A stretch of DNA of 64,000 nucleotides from JANJUB01 sp031386985 (GCA_031386985.1 JANNCV010000024.1:62001-126000), one strand, 5' to 3'. Shown: positions 26,364-35,012, numbered from the stretch's first letter. Numbers and translations: made by a program. Notes: generated from the sequence alone by a model not told the origin.

Positions 26364-27335
26364 TCACGCCATCGGGTTGCGATTGAGGGCAGAATATCGC
26401 CCCGTAACAAAATGATCAAGCTGACGCTCAATGTCGGAAAGCAACGAGCTTGCCCCCAGCCGAAAAAGCTCCGGCTTGAGCCAAGCGTGACCAAGTTCTT
26501 CACGCATTAGGAATAGCCACTCTAACGCCTGCTTGGCCGTCCGAATCCCGCCTGCCGGTTTGTAGCCGACCTGAAATCCGGTCTGCTCCTGATATTCGCG
26601 AATTGCGCGTGCCATCACGAGGCCGACCTCTAGGGTTGCGTTAACGGATTCTTTCCCGGTGGAAGTTTTGATAAAATCAGCCCCCGCCATCATGCAAACT
26701 AGGCTTGCCTTTCCCACATTTGATAAAGTTCCCAGTTCGCCCGTCGCCAAAATCGTCTTCAGGTGAGCTTCGCCGCATGCCTCGCGAAATGCCTGAACTT
26801 CTTCGAAGAGCGCTTCCCATTGACCAAGAAGCACCTTTGAGCGGGTGATCACGATGTCAATCTCGGCGGCCCCCATGGCAACGCTTGCCTTGATTTCCTC
26901 GATCCGTTGACTCATCGGCGAGAGCCCGTGCGGAAACCCCGCTGCCACCGCCGCAACCGGAATTCCTGAGCCCTCCAAAGCCCGTACGGCATGGGGAACC
27001 AACTCGTGATAAACGCAAACCGCCCCGACGCGCAGCCCATTCACACCAAGCGCCTCAACTAGCTCAGATTTTAACGGTCGCTGTGCCTTCGCGCACAGCC
27101 GATGCACGTTTCCGGGCGTGTCATCGCCGCCCAGAGTAGTCAAATCCATACACTCGATCGCACGGAGCAGCCAAGCCGCTTGCCATTGCTTCTTAACCGT
27201 ACGGCGACTGGGCAGGGATTTGGCACGTCTCTCGGTAGCACTCTTGTTCACGCGAACGGTCGCCACCCAATCCAAATCCAGCGGTGCGCCCATGTTGCGC
27301 CCTAGGTTCGGGGTTTTTAGCTCCGGCGTGGTCAT
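26364..27335 (-). CDS. deoC: deoxyribose-phosphate aldolase
   Basis: A 323-aa class I aldolase cleaving 2-deoxyribose-5-phosphate to acetaldehyde and glyceraldehyde-3-phosphate in deoxynucleoside catabolism. Motifs: IECMDLTTLGGDDTP, VCVYHELVPHAVRAL, VAAVAAGFPHGLSP, EIDIVITRSKVL, then the Schiff-base region GADFIKTSTGKESVNAT and VGYKPAGGIRTAKQAL with the second Lys. The length fits the long (eukaryote-like) DeoC branch. The start chosen is MTTPELKTP at 27335; an in-frame ATG at 27380 is possible but would run up against the divergent gene. Confidence 0.9.
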   Translation of the reverse strand: MTTPELKTPNLGRNMGAPLDLDWVATVRVNKSATERRAKSLPSRRTVKKQWQAAWLLRAIECMDLTTLGGDDTPGNVHRLCAKAQRPLKSELVEALGVNGLRVGAVCVYHELVPHAVRALEGSGIPVAAVAAGFPHGLSPMSQRIEEIKASVAMGAAEIDIVITRSKVLLGQWEALFEEVQAFREACGEAHLKTILATGELGTLSNVGKASLVCMMAGADFIKTSTGKESVNATLEVGLVMARAIREYQEQTGFQVGYKPAGGIRTAKQALEWLFLMREELGHAWLKPELFRLGASSLLSDIERQLDHFVTGRYSALNRNPMA

Positions 27336-27381
27336 GGCTGAATTATGCACGATAGGCCCCTGGTTAGCCAAACTATTCATC

Positions 27382-29499
27382 GTGACGCCGACGCGCCCGG
27401 AGTTTTTACATCTCAGCCAAGTTGAGAAGGTGATTTTCTATGTTTTGGTGTTCGCGTCGCTGGCCTTTGCGGCATGGCAGATTGTTCAGCGGGTCAAAAT
27501 CTGGCATCAAGGCAAGCCCCTTGTCGAAAACGAAAAGGGTTGGCGATATTGGGTTCCCAGTCTTGCCCAGCTAAGAGGTTGGTTCGGTCGAGTTCACACC
27601 TATGTTATCGCGCAGAAGAAAGTGAAATCCAGCCGGAAGAAATCCGGCGCACCGATGCATTTGCTCATTTTCTACGGTTTTCTCTCTCTATTCATGGCGA
27701 CAACCTTGCTTGCGGTTGCAACGTATTCGCCTCTCCTTGGGCTCCCCAATTTCCATAAGGGAACCTACTATCTCTACTACGAGCTTGCCTTTGACGTTCT
27801 AGGGTTGATGTTTGTGATCGGCGTCATTTGGGCAATGGTGCGGCGTTTGCGGCTAAGTAACCAGTTGGGTGATGCGGGCTTAAAATCAGAGGACCAGGTT
27901 CAAGCCGCAAAGCAGGCGGTTGATAATCGGCGCCGGCCAATCAGTGGAGCCTCAAGCGATATTTTGGTGTTGGGTTTACTTTTGATGATTGGCCTGACGG
28001 GGTACGTTCTGGAAGCCGCCCGAATAGGAAACACGCCTACGCCGAGCGACCAATGGTCGGTAATTGGGAATCTCATTTCACCTGTGTTTAACGGCATTTC
28101 GGCCTCGGGCTACAAGTTCATGTGGTGGTTCCACATGGTATGGGTGCTTATCTTTTTTGCTGTCATTCCCCGTCTCCGGATTCGGCACATCATCATGGCC
28201 ATTGCCTCGGCCTCGGGCGCTCCCGAGCGAGCGATGGGTCATCTCGTTCCGATTTCGATGGAAGAAGTCGAAAAAACGGGCCAAATCGGAGCCTCAACCG
28301 CTGCCGATTTCTCTCGCTGGCACTTGATGTCGCTTGATGCTTGCATGGAATGCGGACGCTGCACCGAAGTTTGTCCCGCGTGGAACGTTGGAAAGGTCCT
28401 GAATCCCAAGCAAGTCGTGCAAGATATCCGGGGGGCAATGGCGGATGGGAGCAATATCGCCGCGGCGATTAGCGAAGAGGCTCTTTGGCAATGTACAACC
28501 TGCAATGCCTGTGCGGAAGCGTGCCCAGTTCTCATTCGCCATGTTGATCTCATAGTTGATACAAGGAGAAATCTCGTGGCCGAAGGCAAACTCAGCGGCC
28601 CCACCGCCGTTATGTTGAGGCAAACGGGCTCCACCGGAAACGCATGGGGCACGCCTCGAACAAGCCGGGAGGATTGGATGAAGGGTCTAGAAATCCCGCT
28701 CTGCCGCGATGGTCAGCCTTTTGATTTCTTGTTTTGGGTGGGATGCGCCGGGGCAACCGATCCGGGGGCGATCAAAACCACCAAGGCCGTCGCCGAGTTG
28801 CTTACTAAGGCGGGCGTCAATTTTGCGTGTTTGGGGCAAGAGGAAGCCTGCACCGGCGATCCGGCCCGGCGAGTTGGCGACGAGTTTACATTCCAAGAAA
28901 AGGCAATGGAAAACCTTTCGGCTTTCGAAAAATACGGCGTGAAAAAAGTGGTCACGGCGTGCCCACATTGCTTTAATTCGCTTAAGAACGAATACGAAAA
29001 CCCCACCGGCGATCCCAACACCGGTCGAAAAATGGACGTCTACCATCACACCCAATTGCTCCAGAATCTTATTCAAGGCGGCAAGCTCAAACCCGCCAGT
29101 GGGGCAGGAACCGTATTCCACGACCCCTGTTATCTGGGCCGCGTAAACGACGAAGCCGACGCTCCAAGAGCCCTACTTGGCGAGAAAACCAACTACAACG
29201 GACGCTCGCCGGATGGTTTGGGTTCTCTGATACGACCGAGTCATTTAGTTGAGCCTGAATTCTATGCCTCCAAAACTCGATGCTGCGGCGCGGGCGGGGG
29301 ACGCCTCTGGATGGAAGAGCCGAATGATCAGAGACCCGGTAACAAGCGGGCAAAAGAACTTTTGGCCACCGGGGCAAAAACGGTTGCGCTCGGATGCCCC
29401 TTCTGCCGGATTATGTTGGATGCAAGTATCAAGCAGGAAACGGATGAAGAAATTAAGTTGGTTGACTTAGCGGAAATGTTGCAGGAAGCCAATCGTTAA
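27382..29499 (+). CDS. membrane-bound Fe-S oxidoreductase (EtfD / HdrD-like)
   Basis: A protein of about 705 aa with five N-terminal membrane helices (VIFYVLVFASLAFAAWQ ... FMWWFHMVWVLIFFAVI) of the NarI/heterodisulfide-reductase gamma type. Two 4Fe-4S motifs follow, CMECGRCTEVCP and CTTCNACAEACP. Two cysteine-rich CCG domains then appear (ACPHCFNSL, DPCYLGRVND, RCCGAGGGRLW, CPFCRIMLD). This architecture is known from EtfD-type proteins that pass electrons from electron-transfer flavoprotein to quinone, for example in fatty-acid oxidation. No etfAB is in the window. The GTG at 27382 is chosen because an ATG at 27334 would overlap the deoC start codon; either is possible. Confidence 0.85.
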   Translation: MTPTRPEFLHLSQVEKVIFYVLVFASLAFAAWQIVQRVKIWHQGKPLVENEKGWRYWVPSLAQLRGWFGRVHTYVIAQKKVKSSRKKSGAPMHLLIFYGFLSLFMATTLLAVATYSPLLGLPNFHKGTYYLYYELAFDVLGLMFVIGVIWAMVRRLRLSNQLGDAGLKSEDQVQAAKQAVDNRRRPISGASSDILVLGLLLMIGLTGYVLEAARIGNTPTPSDQWSVIGNLISPVFNGISASGYKFMWWFHMVWVLIFFAVIPRLRIRHIIMAIASASGAPERAMGHLVPISMEEVEKTGQIGASTAADFSRWHLMSLDACMECGRCTEVCPAWNVGKVLNPKQVVQDIRGAMADGSNIAAAISEEALWQCTTCNACAEACPVLIRHVDLIVDTRRNLVAEGKLSGPTAVMLRQTGSTGNAWGTPRTSREDWMKGLEIPLCRDGQPFDFLFWVGCAGATDPGAIKTTKAVAELLTKAGVNFACLGQEEACTGDPARRVGDEFTFQEKAMENLSAFEKYGVKKVVTACPHCFNSLKNEYENPTGDPNTGRKMDVYHHTQLLQNLIQGGKLKPASGAGTVFHDPCYLGRVNDEADAPRALLGEKTNYNGRSPDGLGSLIRPSHLVEPEFYASKTRCCGAGGGRLWMEEPNDQRPGNKRAKELLATGAKTVALGCPFCRIMLDASIKQETDEEIKLVDLAEMLQEANR

Positions 29500-29512
29500 G
29501 CATGGAATGTCG

Positions 29513-29528
29513 CTAGTATTACTACTAG
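29513..29528 (+). terminator. weak hairpin terminator after the EtfD-like gene
   Basis: A 6-bp stem CTAGTA-TTAC-TACTAG is followed directly by TTTTGTTG, 13 bp past the stop codon. Short and A/T-rich, so only moderately convincing. Confidence 0.5.
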
Positions 29529-29566
29529 TTTTGTTGCAATTTGCCGGGAACTGCCCGTTTCGGTTG

Positions 29567-29572
29567 TATAAT
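29567..29572 (+). promoter_or_regulatory. -10 element TATAAT of the PEP-CTERM gene
   Basis: A consensus TATAAT lies 9 bp before the ATG at 29582. Transcription would start at or next to the initiation codon, suggesting a leaderless mRNA. The best -35 candidate (TTGCCG at 29541) is 20 bp upstream, longer than ideal. Confidence 0.45.
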
Positions 29573-29581
29573 TTGTGTGCG

Positions 29582-30232
29582 ATGATTAGGATTAGTTTGA
29601 TTGGTGCTGCAATCGCCATTTCGTGTCCGGCTTTTGCGCAGGTCATGGAGATTGGATGGGCAGGAGTTGCTCCAGCAAACATGGTTGGCGCTCCGAATAA
29701 TACGACGACTGCCATCGGTTCCGCAACAGTAAGCGGCTGGCAAAGCGCAACAAACTACAACCCGTTTTCGTTTGCATCGTTTCTTGGCATAAGCGTATCG
29801 GCATTAGCCCAGGGCGATGTCATCGCATTTGAACACAATGGTGGCGGCGCTCCGGTTGGCAACTTCGAGAGCAGTCGGTGGACCATGACCAATGGAATAT
29901 TTACGCAAGTTATCATTCACGATGAGACGGTCGCCGCGCCCCTCCCGGGAGTCGTAGCAACCGGTTCGATGAGTCAAGCCACATACAACGCGTTTTTCGG
30001 GATATCGGGAACTCAAAGCCCCGTCGTTTCGTGGATTATTTTGGATTCCGCACTCGACGTCAATGATGCCGGTTTCACTCTGAATGTTTCGGCCGGAACG
30101 ACAGGCGAAGGGACTCCGGATATTGACGCGCTGGGTCGAATCTGCTCTTGCGCGGTTCCGGAGCCGAGCACGCTCGCGGCCGCTGGTTTGGGTTTGATCG
30201 CGATCATTCGCAAACGCCGAAACCGCAAGTAA
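29582..30232 (+). CDS. PEP-CTERM sorting-domain protein
   Basis: A 216-aa secreted protein. The N-terminus is a signal peptide (ISLIGAAIAISCPAFAQ) and the C-terminus is a textbook PEP-CTERM tail: VPEPSTLAAAGLGLIAII followed by RKRRNRK. Such tails are recognised by exosortase and cut during export; the exosortase is not in this window. The body (VISWIILDSALDVNDAGFTL-like strands) has no known catalytic motif. The start at 29582 gives the proper signal peptide; an upstream in-frame start at 29507 would precede the -10 box. Nine bases separate it from acpS. Confidence 0.85.
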   Translation: MIRISLIGAAIAISCPAFAQVMEIGWAGVAPANMVGAPNNTTTAIGSATVSGWQSATNYNPFSFASFLGISVSALAQGDVIAFEHNGGGAPVGNFESSRWTMTNGIFTQVIIHDETVAAPLPGVVATGSMSQATYNAFFGISGTQSPVVSWIILDSALDVNDAGFTLNVSAGTTGEGTPDIDALGRICSCAVPEPSTLAAAGLGLIAIIRKRRNRK

Positions 30233-30241
30233 ACTGGTTCC

Positions 30242-30559
30242 TTGATTACCGGTCTTGGCATTGACCTCGTTGAGGTCTCACGAATTGCATTCGCGATGCG
30301 AAATCCCCGCTTTGTTCTGCGTGTCCTAACCCCTAGCGAGCGACTACAGCCCCTGACTTATGAATACGTAGCGGGGAGATGGGCGGCGAAGGAAGCCATC
30401 GCCAAGGCGTGGCCCGCGCAATTATTCTGGCAAGATGTAGAAATCCTGAATGACCCGAGCGGTCAACCGGTCGCTTCAATCAAGGGGGAGAATATGGGAG
30501 TTTTGGTCTCGATCACCCACACGCAATCCCACGCCGCCGCGGTCGCAGTGGTTCAATAG
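30242..30559 (+). CDS. acpS: holo-[acyl-carrier-protein] synthase
   Basis: A 105-aa phosphopantetheinyl transferase that loads CoA-derived phosphopantetheine on acyl carrier protein. GIDLVEVSRI carries the metal-binding Asp, and AGRWAAKEAIAKA the conserved Glu and Lys. The C-terminal SITHTQSHAAAVAV closes the fold. Somewhat short compared with the usual 120-130 aa. The start is TTG at 30242. The 3' end overlaps the convergent methyltransferase gene by 7 bp. Confidence 0.9.
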   Translation: MITGLGIDLVEVSRIAFAMRNPRFVLRVLTPSERLQPLTYEYVAGRWAAKEAIAKAWPAQLFWQDVEILNDPSGQPVASIKGENMGVLVSITHTQSHAAAVAVVQ

Positions 30560-31308
30560 TTGCGCTTGATTGCGATGTAATGAATTCGATCTGTGTTTGC
30601 TCGAGGGCGATCAAGTGAGTAGGCGTGGAAGACTTCAACCTGCCCAAACCCGGCCTCATCGAGCATTGCGCGGACCTCATCTTCTGAGTAAGCGCGTTGA
30701 ATGTGGGTCTCGACAAACTCATCCGAGCCCGCCCAGAATTTCATAGTTACCTTGATGATTCGCGTTTCCGGGTTCCAATCTCCTCGCCACCGATAACGTA
30801 AAGGCGAGTCTTTTTTGAGGTGCTGCTGATCAAACATTCGCTCCTCAAACGCATAAGCGGTGTTCATATCAAAAATGAAAGAGGCTCCCGCGGGAAGGTG
30901 TTTGCCAACTTGCTTGAGAGCTAATGCGAGTTTTTCAGGCTCATAAATGTAGTTCAAACTATCAAAAAACGAGTAAGCGGCATCGAACATCTCTCGCTCG
31001 CCGTTCGGATAGTTGAATTCAAAATCAGCGGCGTCGGCAACTTTGTAGCGGATTTTGTACATCGCGAGTTCCGCCTTTTCGCGCGCTTGAGCAACCATCG
31101 CTGGGCTCAAGTCGAAACCGGTGAGATCAAATCCTTCATCCGTGAGCAGTTCACACATGATTCCGGTGCCGCAACAGACATCCAGAATCTTGCGCGGGCG
31201 AACCCCTTGCTTGCTAAACAGCAGGAGGAGATAACTGGTCCACATGCGGTAGGGAACCACGTTCATCAACCGGTCATAGTGAGCAGCGACCGGCCCAAAA
31301 CTCGTCAT
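30553..31308 (-). CDS. class I SAM-dependent methyltransferase
   Basis: A 251-aa protein starting MTSFGPVAAHYDRLMN, typical of this group. Motif I is ILDVCCGTGIMCELL, followed by GFDLSPAMVAQAREKA (motif II region) and FDAAYSFFDSLNYIYEPEKL. The substrate is not identifiable. The longer open frame to 31611 runs antisense through gmhA and the palindromic repeats and is not used. It is convergent with acpS and divergent from gmhA. Confidence 0.85.
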   Translation of the reverse strand: MTSFGPVAAHYDRLMNVVPYRMWTSYLLLLFSKQGVRPRKILDVCCGTGIMCELLTDEGFDLTGFDLSPAMVAQAREKAELAMYKIRYKVADAADFEFNYPNGEREMFDAAYSFFDSLNYIYEPEKLALALKQVGKHLPAGASFIFDMNTAYAFEERMFDQQHLKKDSPLRYRWRGDWNPETRIIKVTMKFWAGSDEFVETHIQRAYSEDEVRAMLDEAGFGQVEVFHAYSLDRPRANTDRIHYIAIKRNY

Positions 31309-31321
31309 ACCCTTGATTGTG

Positions 31322-31366
31322 GCATGGGCATCCTGCCCATGCGTGCCTAGGGCTTCCAGCCCTAGG
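31322..31366. repeat. tandem pair of 8-bp palindromes
   Basis: Two perfect hairpins lie back to back in the 76-bp methyltransferase/gmhA divergent spacer: GCATGGGC-ATCCT-GCCCATGC (31322-31342) and CCTAGGGC-TTCCA-GCCCTAGG (31346-31366). The second loop is the reverse complement of the TGGAA loop of the palindrome at 26337-26357, so these are the same REP-like family in opposite orientation. Confidence 0.8.
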
Positions 31367-31384
31367 AGTAGGTACGCTTGTGCG

Positions 31385-31951
31385 ATGCACCCCGTGCTCG
31401 CAAAAGCGTTTGATGACAGCGAAAGGCTCTTGCGTGAGTTTCGATCCTGTGAACCAGAAATCTGCGCCGTTATCGAGGCAATCTCAGCCTGTTTCCAAAG
31501 CGGCGGCAAGCTATTCACTGCCGGAAATGGCGGGAGCATGGCTGATGCGATGCACGTTGCTGAGGAGTTTACGGGTCGTTTCAAAAAGGACCGCCCTGCC
31601 TTGCCCGCCATCGCCCTGGCCGATCCGACTCATCTCACCTGCGTGAGCAACGATTACGGGTTCGAATACGTGTTTTCTCGACCGATTGAGGCGCTTGGCA
31701 AGCCCGGTGACGTTGTTTTGCTGCTCTCAACATCTGGTAACTCCGAAAATCTGATCAAAGCGGCCGAAGCCGCGCGCCTGAAAAGCTGCAAAACCATAGG
31801 ATTCCTCGGCAAAGGCGGGGGCAAGCTCAAAGCGCATTGCGACATCCGGGTAATCGCCCCCGGTGAAACCAGCGATCGGATCCAAGAACTCCACATGTTC
31901 GCCCTCCACGCGGTCATCGAAGCCGTCGAAATTGAATTAGGCTATGAATAG
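31385..31951 (+). CDS. gmhA: D-sedoheptulose-7-phosphate isomerase
   Basis: A 188-aa SIS-domain enzyme making D-glycero-D-manno-heptose 7-phosphate for the lipopolysaccharide inner core. Motifs: FTAGNGGSMADAMHVAEEFTG, the SIS signature LLLSTSGNSENLIKAAEAAR, and the C-terminal RIQELHMFALHAVIEAVE. Length is normal. The start MHPVLAKAF at 31385 is chosen because the open frame upstream encodes only the palindromic repeats. It overlaps the following glycosyltransferase gene by 8 bp. Confidence 0.9.
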   Translation: MHPVLAKAFDDSERLLREFRSCEPEICAVIEAISACFQSGGKLFTAGNGGSMADAMHVAEEFTGRFKKDRPALPAIALADPTHLTCVSNDYGFEYVFSRPIEALGKPGDVVLLLSTSGNSENLIKAAEAARLKSCKTIGFLGKGGGKLKAHCDIRVIAPGETSDRIQELHMFALHAVIEAVEIELGYE

Positions 31952-33458
31952 GCTCGCCGTACTTGCCCTGTGCTTTTTGCCCCTGGCTGGCTGGTGGCTT
32001 TACGGCCTTTTTGATCTTGACGAGGGGTTTTACGGCGCGGCAACAATGGAGATGATCCGGCGTAACGAATGGATCACTCCCTATTACAACGGCCAACCCT
32101 GGTTTGAAAAGCCCATTCTCATCTATTGGCTTGCGAAACCCTGCATTATGCTCTTTGGCCCCGAATACGGTGCGCGGCTGCCTAGTGTTCTAAGCGCCCT
32201 CGGGCTCTATTGGATGACCATGAGCTTCGCTTTGCGGTATTTTTCCTTGACGCCTGCACAATCGGAACGAATCAGCCAACGAATTCGCGCTACGGATTAC
32301 GCTTCAAACGCGGCGGCAATCAGTGGACTTGCATTGGGGACTTCACTGCTTGTCGTTGCGCTGGGGCGGATGATGATGACGGACATGCCTCTCGCGCTTT
32401 CGCTTGCCGGGGCCTGGTTTTCGTTTTGGCGCGGGCTGAATGAGAAGCGAGCCTGGTGGATTCTCACTGGGTTTTGGTTGGGGGTTTCGGTGCTGGCTAA
32501 GGGGCCTATCGGAATCATCCTCTGTACTCCAATCTTTGGCTACGGATTCTGGATCATGCGCGGCAAAGCGCCCTTCAAGTTTGAAACGATCTTGGCCGCA
32601 TTCGCCGGCTTGACTCTGTGCGTGGCCGTTACGGCCAGTTGGTATTGGCCCGCGTATCAAGCAAATGGCGACGTGTTCGTTCAGAAGTTCCTCATCGAAC
32701 AGAACTGGAACCGCTTCATTGGGGGTGATCGAGCCCATTCGCTTGGCTTGGCTGGGCTTCTCGCCTTCATCCCGGTCCTGCTCCTCGGATTCGCTCCGTG
32801 GAGTTGGTTTATTCCCAAGGCATGGCCAAAAAAGAGCGACGACGACGTCGCAAAGTTTGTAGCGGCCTGCGCCTTGATTCCGTTCTTGTTCTTCACCGTC
32901 AGTAGCGCAAAACTGCCACACTACATTTTGCCTTGTTTCGCGCCCCTGGCCCTTTTGGTGGGTCGCCATTTGGCTACCCAATGGGACCGTGTGATGGATT
33001 GGGTTTTGGGTTGGGCGCTGGGAGTTGCGGTTATTGCCACTGCCGGATTTGTCTATTGGTATCGGGCGTCCGGGCAATCGGAAGTGCATACCCTTGCACG
33101 GGAGATTGCAAAGGACTCAAAGTCAACGATTATCGTGTACCAAATGCCCCGCCGAACTACTGAATTGGGAACGGGCAAGCTAAAAATACAAGAGACGAGC
33201 CTTCCCTCGCTAGAGTTCGTTTTGAATCGATCAGTGATCCAAGTTGAGACTTGGCAAGACTTTCCACCTTTCACCCCAGGGGTCGTCGTCATCACAAGGG
33301 TCTCTCGCGCTGACAATCTTGCGAAAGATCTGAAAAGGGCTGGATACGATGTCAAGGCATCCATGAATCCTACGTTTTACGGACCGCAGGGATCCAATGA
33401 CAATTTTATGTGGCGAATGTTGGCGAAGCCTCCAAAGCGTCCAGCCGCACCACCATAA
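31944..33458 (+). CDS. ArnT/PMT-type membrane glycosyltransferase
   Basis: A 504-aa integral membrane protein of the GT-C superfamily, with about eleven to twelve helices. It starts LAVLALCFLPLAGWWLYGLF and has the catalytic-type DLDEGFYGAA acidic motif in the first periplasmic loop, then NGQPWFEKPILIYWLA as in ArnT and related dolichyl/polyprenyl-phosphate sugar transferases. The ArnT reaction adds aminoarabinose to lipid A; here the sugar and acceptor are unknown. Overlap with gmhA suggests envelope glycan work. The last 53 bp overlap the convergent PP2C gene. Confidence 0.82.
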   Translation: MNRLAVLALCFLPLAGWWLYGLFDLDEGFYGAATMEMIRRNEWITPYYNGQPWFEKPILIYWLAKPCIMLFGPEYGARLPSVLSALGLYWMTMSFALRYFSLTPAQSERISQRIRATDYASNAAAISGLALGTSLLVVALGRMMMTDMPLALSLAGAWFSFWRGLNEKRAWWILTGFWLGVSVLAKGPIGIILCTPIFGYGFWIMRGKAPFKFETILAAFAGLTLCVAVTASWYWPAYQANGDVFVQKFLIEQNWNRFIGGDRAHSLGLAGLLAFIPVLLLGFAPWSWFIPKAWPKKSDDDVAKFVAACALIPFLFFTVSSAKLPHYILPCFAPLALLVGRHLATQWDRVMDWVLGWALGVAVIATAGFVYWYRASGQSEVHTLAREIAKDSKSTIIVYQMPRRTTELGTGKLKIQETSLPSLEFVLNRSVIQVETWQDFPPFTPGVVVITRVSRADNLAKDLKRAGYDVKASMNPTFYGPQGSNDNFMWRMLAKPPKRPAAPP

Positions 33459-34239
33459 CCGTACAGTTATCGCTTCCGCCTTCCATGAGGGCGCGCCCCA
33501 CCAGCTTCCATGTTGCTTCAGCCGGGTTAAAATTGGTCAAGTGCTCGGCAATGATCGCATCGCTTACATGATTTAGCAGGCCATCTGAACACAATAAGAA
33601 GGTGTCTCCTTCGGCTACATCATATTCGAAAACATCAACCGGAACATCATCTTCTGTGCCCACGGCCCGAGTTAAGACATGGCGATAGGGGTGAGCCTCG
33701 GCGGCTTCGCGAGAAATCCCCTGTCGAATCGCATCTTCAACCCAAGTGTGATCTTCCATAAGTTGGGTTAGAACTCCATCGCGCAAACGATAAGCCCGAG
33801 AATCGCCGACTTGCACCACATAGGCCCGGTCTTGGACAAGGGCAAGGCCCGTCAGCGTTGTGCCCATCCCTTTTCGCGTTGCGACGGTTCTTGCCACATC
33901 CAAAACAAACCGATTCGCGGCTAAAACTGCCCCTTTCAAAGCCGCTGAAATCTCAGTTGCAGGGTGGTGAAAATACACATCAATAAAGGTCTTACATGAA
34001 ATCTCGCTGGCGATCTGGCCCGCCGCATGCCCGCCCATCCCGTCGCAAACCACAAAGACCAAGCCTCGATTTGCCAGACTCCCATGATCTTCCGGGATGA
34101 AATACTCGAATTTATCTTCGTTATTCTCGCGAACTCGCCCCAAATCGGTTTTGCAAGCGACCGTTACTCTTGGAATCACCCGCAACTCCGCCGAGGAAGC
34201 GACTTCGGCAACAGAATACTCAGCGGTGATTTCATCCAT
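33406..34239 (-). CDS. PP2C-family protein phosphatase
   Basis: A 277-aa Ser/Thr phosphatase. All metal-site motifs are intact: GRVRENNEDKF, FVVCDGMGGHAAGQIAS, VVQVGDSRAYRL, FLLCSDGLLNHV and GSDNCTVMVVRL. The form is the bacterial Stp1/PrpC type, which reverses phosphorylation by Hanks-type kinases; no kinase is in the window. About 25 extra residues precede the domain. A palindromic repeat lies just upstream of its start codon. Confidence 0.9.
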   Translation of the reverse strand: MDEITAEYSVAEVASSAELRVIPRVTVACKTDLGRVRENNEDKFEYFIPEDHGSLANRGLVFVVCDGMGGHAAGQIASEISCKTFIDVYFHHPATEISAALKGAVLAANRFVLDVARTVATRKGMGTTLTGLALVQDRAYVVQVGDSRAYRLRDGVLTQLMEDHTWVEDAIRQGISREAAEAHPYRHVLTRAVGTEDDVPVDVFEYDVAEGDTFLLCSDGLLNHVSDAIIAEHLTNFNPAEATWKLVGRALMEGGSDNCTVMVVRLDALEASPTFAT

Positions 34240-34261
34240 GGGTAGATGTTACCAACAACGC

Positions 34262-34290
34262 CCTTGGATCGCCGGTTTCAAGCGGCGTAC
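34262..34290 (-). repeat. GCCG-CGGC palindromic repeat, copy C
   Basis: On the minus strand it reads ACGCCGCTTGAAACCGGCG followed by ATCCAAGG, with a 5-bp stem CGCCG/CGGCG. It fills most of the 59-bp gap between the nucleotidase-like gene and the PP2C gene. Copies A and B lie at 15017 and 26240. Confidence 0.6.
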
Positions 34291-34298
34291 CGTCGTTG

Positions 34299-35012
34299 TC
34301 AGCTTTCAAGGGGAATCAACTCGGCCCGGACAAATTCAGTGCCATCGAACTCATACCGCCCAACAAATCTCCCGTGCGAGCCGGCCTGAAAGATTCGCGT
34401 TGTGCCGACGAGATCGGGTTGTTGGAGGATTGTATGCGAGTGGGCGCCGAGTATTACGTCAATTTCGGGGCATTTTTCGGCCAGAATCAGGTCTTGGCGG
34501 TGCCCGATATGGGTTAGAGCGATCAACAAATCGCACGAGGGTCTGAGTTTTTCGACCTCATTTTTCGCGACCACCAAGGGGTCATTCCAAAGGAAGGCCG
34601 AAGCACTTTGGGTCGCCATTCGCTTGGTGACCATTGCCACCATCACGCCAAAAACACCGATCCTAATCCCGTCTTTTTCGATGATTCGCGAATTGCAGAT
34701 AAATGGAAGAGCGCCATTTTTTGCCACAAGGTTTGCGCAAAAAATGGCGTGCTGGGCCCCATTGACTTTCGCTTCAAAAGCGCTGGTGAGAACATGCGTT
34801 TCCCGGTTTCCCAAAACCGATCCATCGCAGCCGGCAAGGGCGAGCCGCTCCCATGCGACCTCTTTTCTTAGGGGCACACCAAGATTTCCGGTCTTGATGC
34901 AATCGCCACAGTCGAAATAGAGCGCGTCATCCTTCTCCTTAAGAGCCCGTATCTGGCGAACCATGGGCTCGCTGAGTAGACCGTGAAAATCGTTGGTTTG
35001 TAGAATGGTCAT
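34299..35012 (-). CDS. metallophosphoesterase (5'-nucleotidase N-domain-like)
   Basis: A 237-aa protein resembling the catalytic half of UshA/YfkN nucleotidases without the C-terminal specificity domain. Metal-site motifs: ILQTNDFHG, YFDCGDCIKTG, LGNRETH, LIALTHIGHRQDL and VILGAHSHT. No signal peptide is seen, so it is probably cytoplasmic. The start MTILQTNDFHG overlaps the lpxK stop by 4 bp (ATGA), giving a coupled acyltransferase-lpxK-nucleotidase operon. The substrate is unknown. Confidence 0.82.
   Translation of the reverse strand: MTILQTNDFHGLLSEPMVRQIRALKEKDDALYFDCGDCIKTGNLGVPLRKEVAWERLALAGCDGSVLGNRETHVLTSAFEAKVNGAQHAIFCANLVAKNGALPFICNSRIIEKDGIRIGVFGVMVAMVTKRMATQSASAFLWNDPLVVAKNEVEKLRPSCDLLIALTHIGHRQDLILAEKCPEIDVILGAHSHTILQQPDLVGTTRIFQAGSHGRFVGRYEFDGTEFVRAELIPLES

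Noticed and set aside
27118..27381. Longer N-terminus for the EtfD-like protein
   Set aside because: It would be antisense to the deoC coding region; the first membrane helix begins only after base 27420.
30553..31611. Longer 352-codon version of the methyltransferase
   Set aside because: The extra 101 codons run antisense through gmhA and two palindromes; the family start is at 31308.
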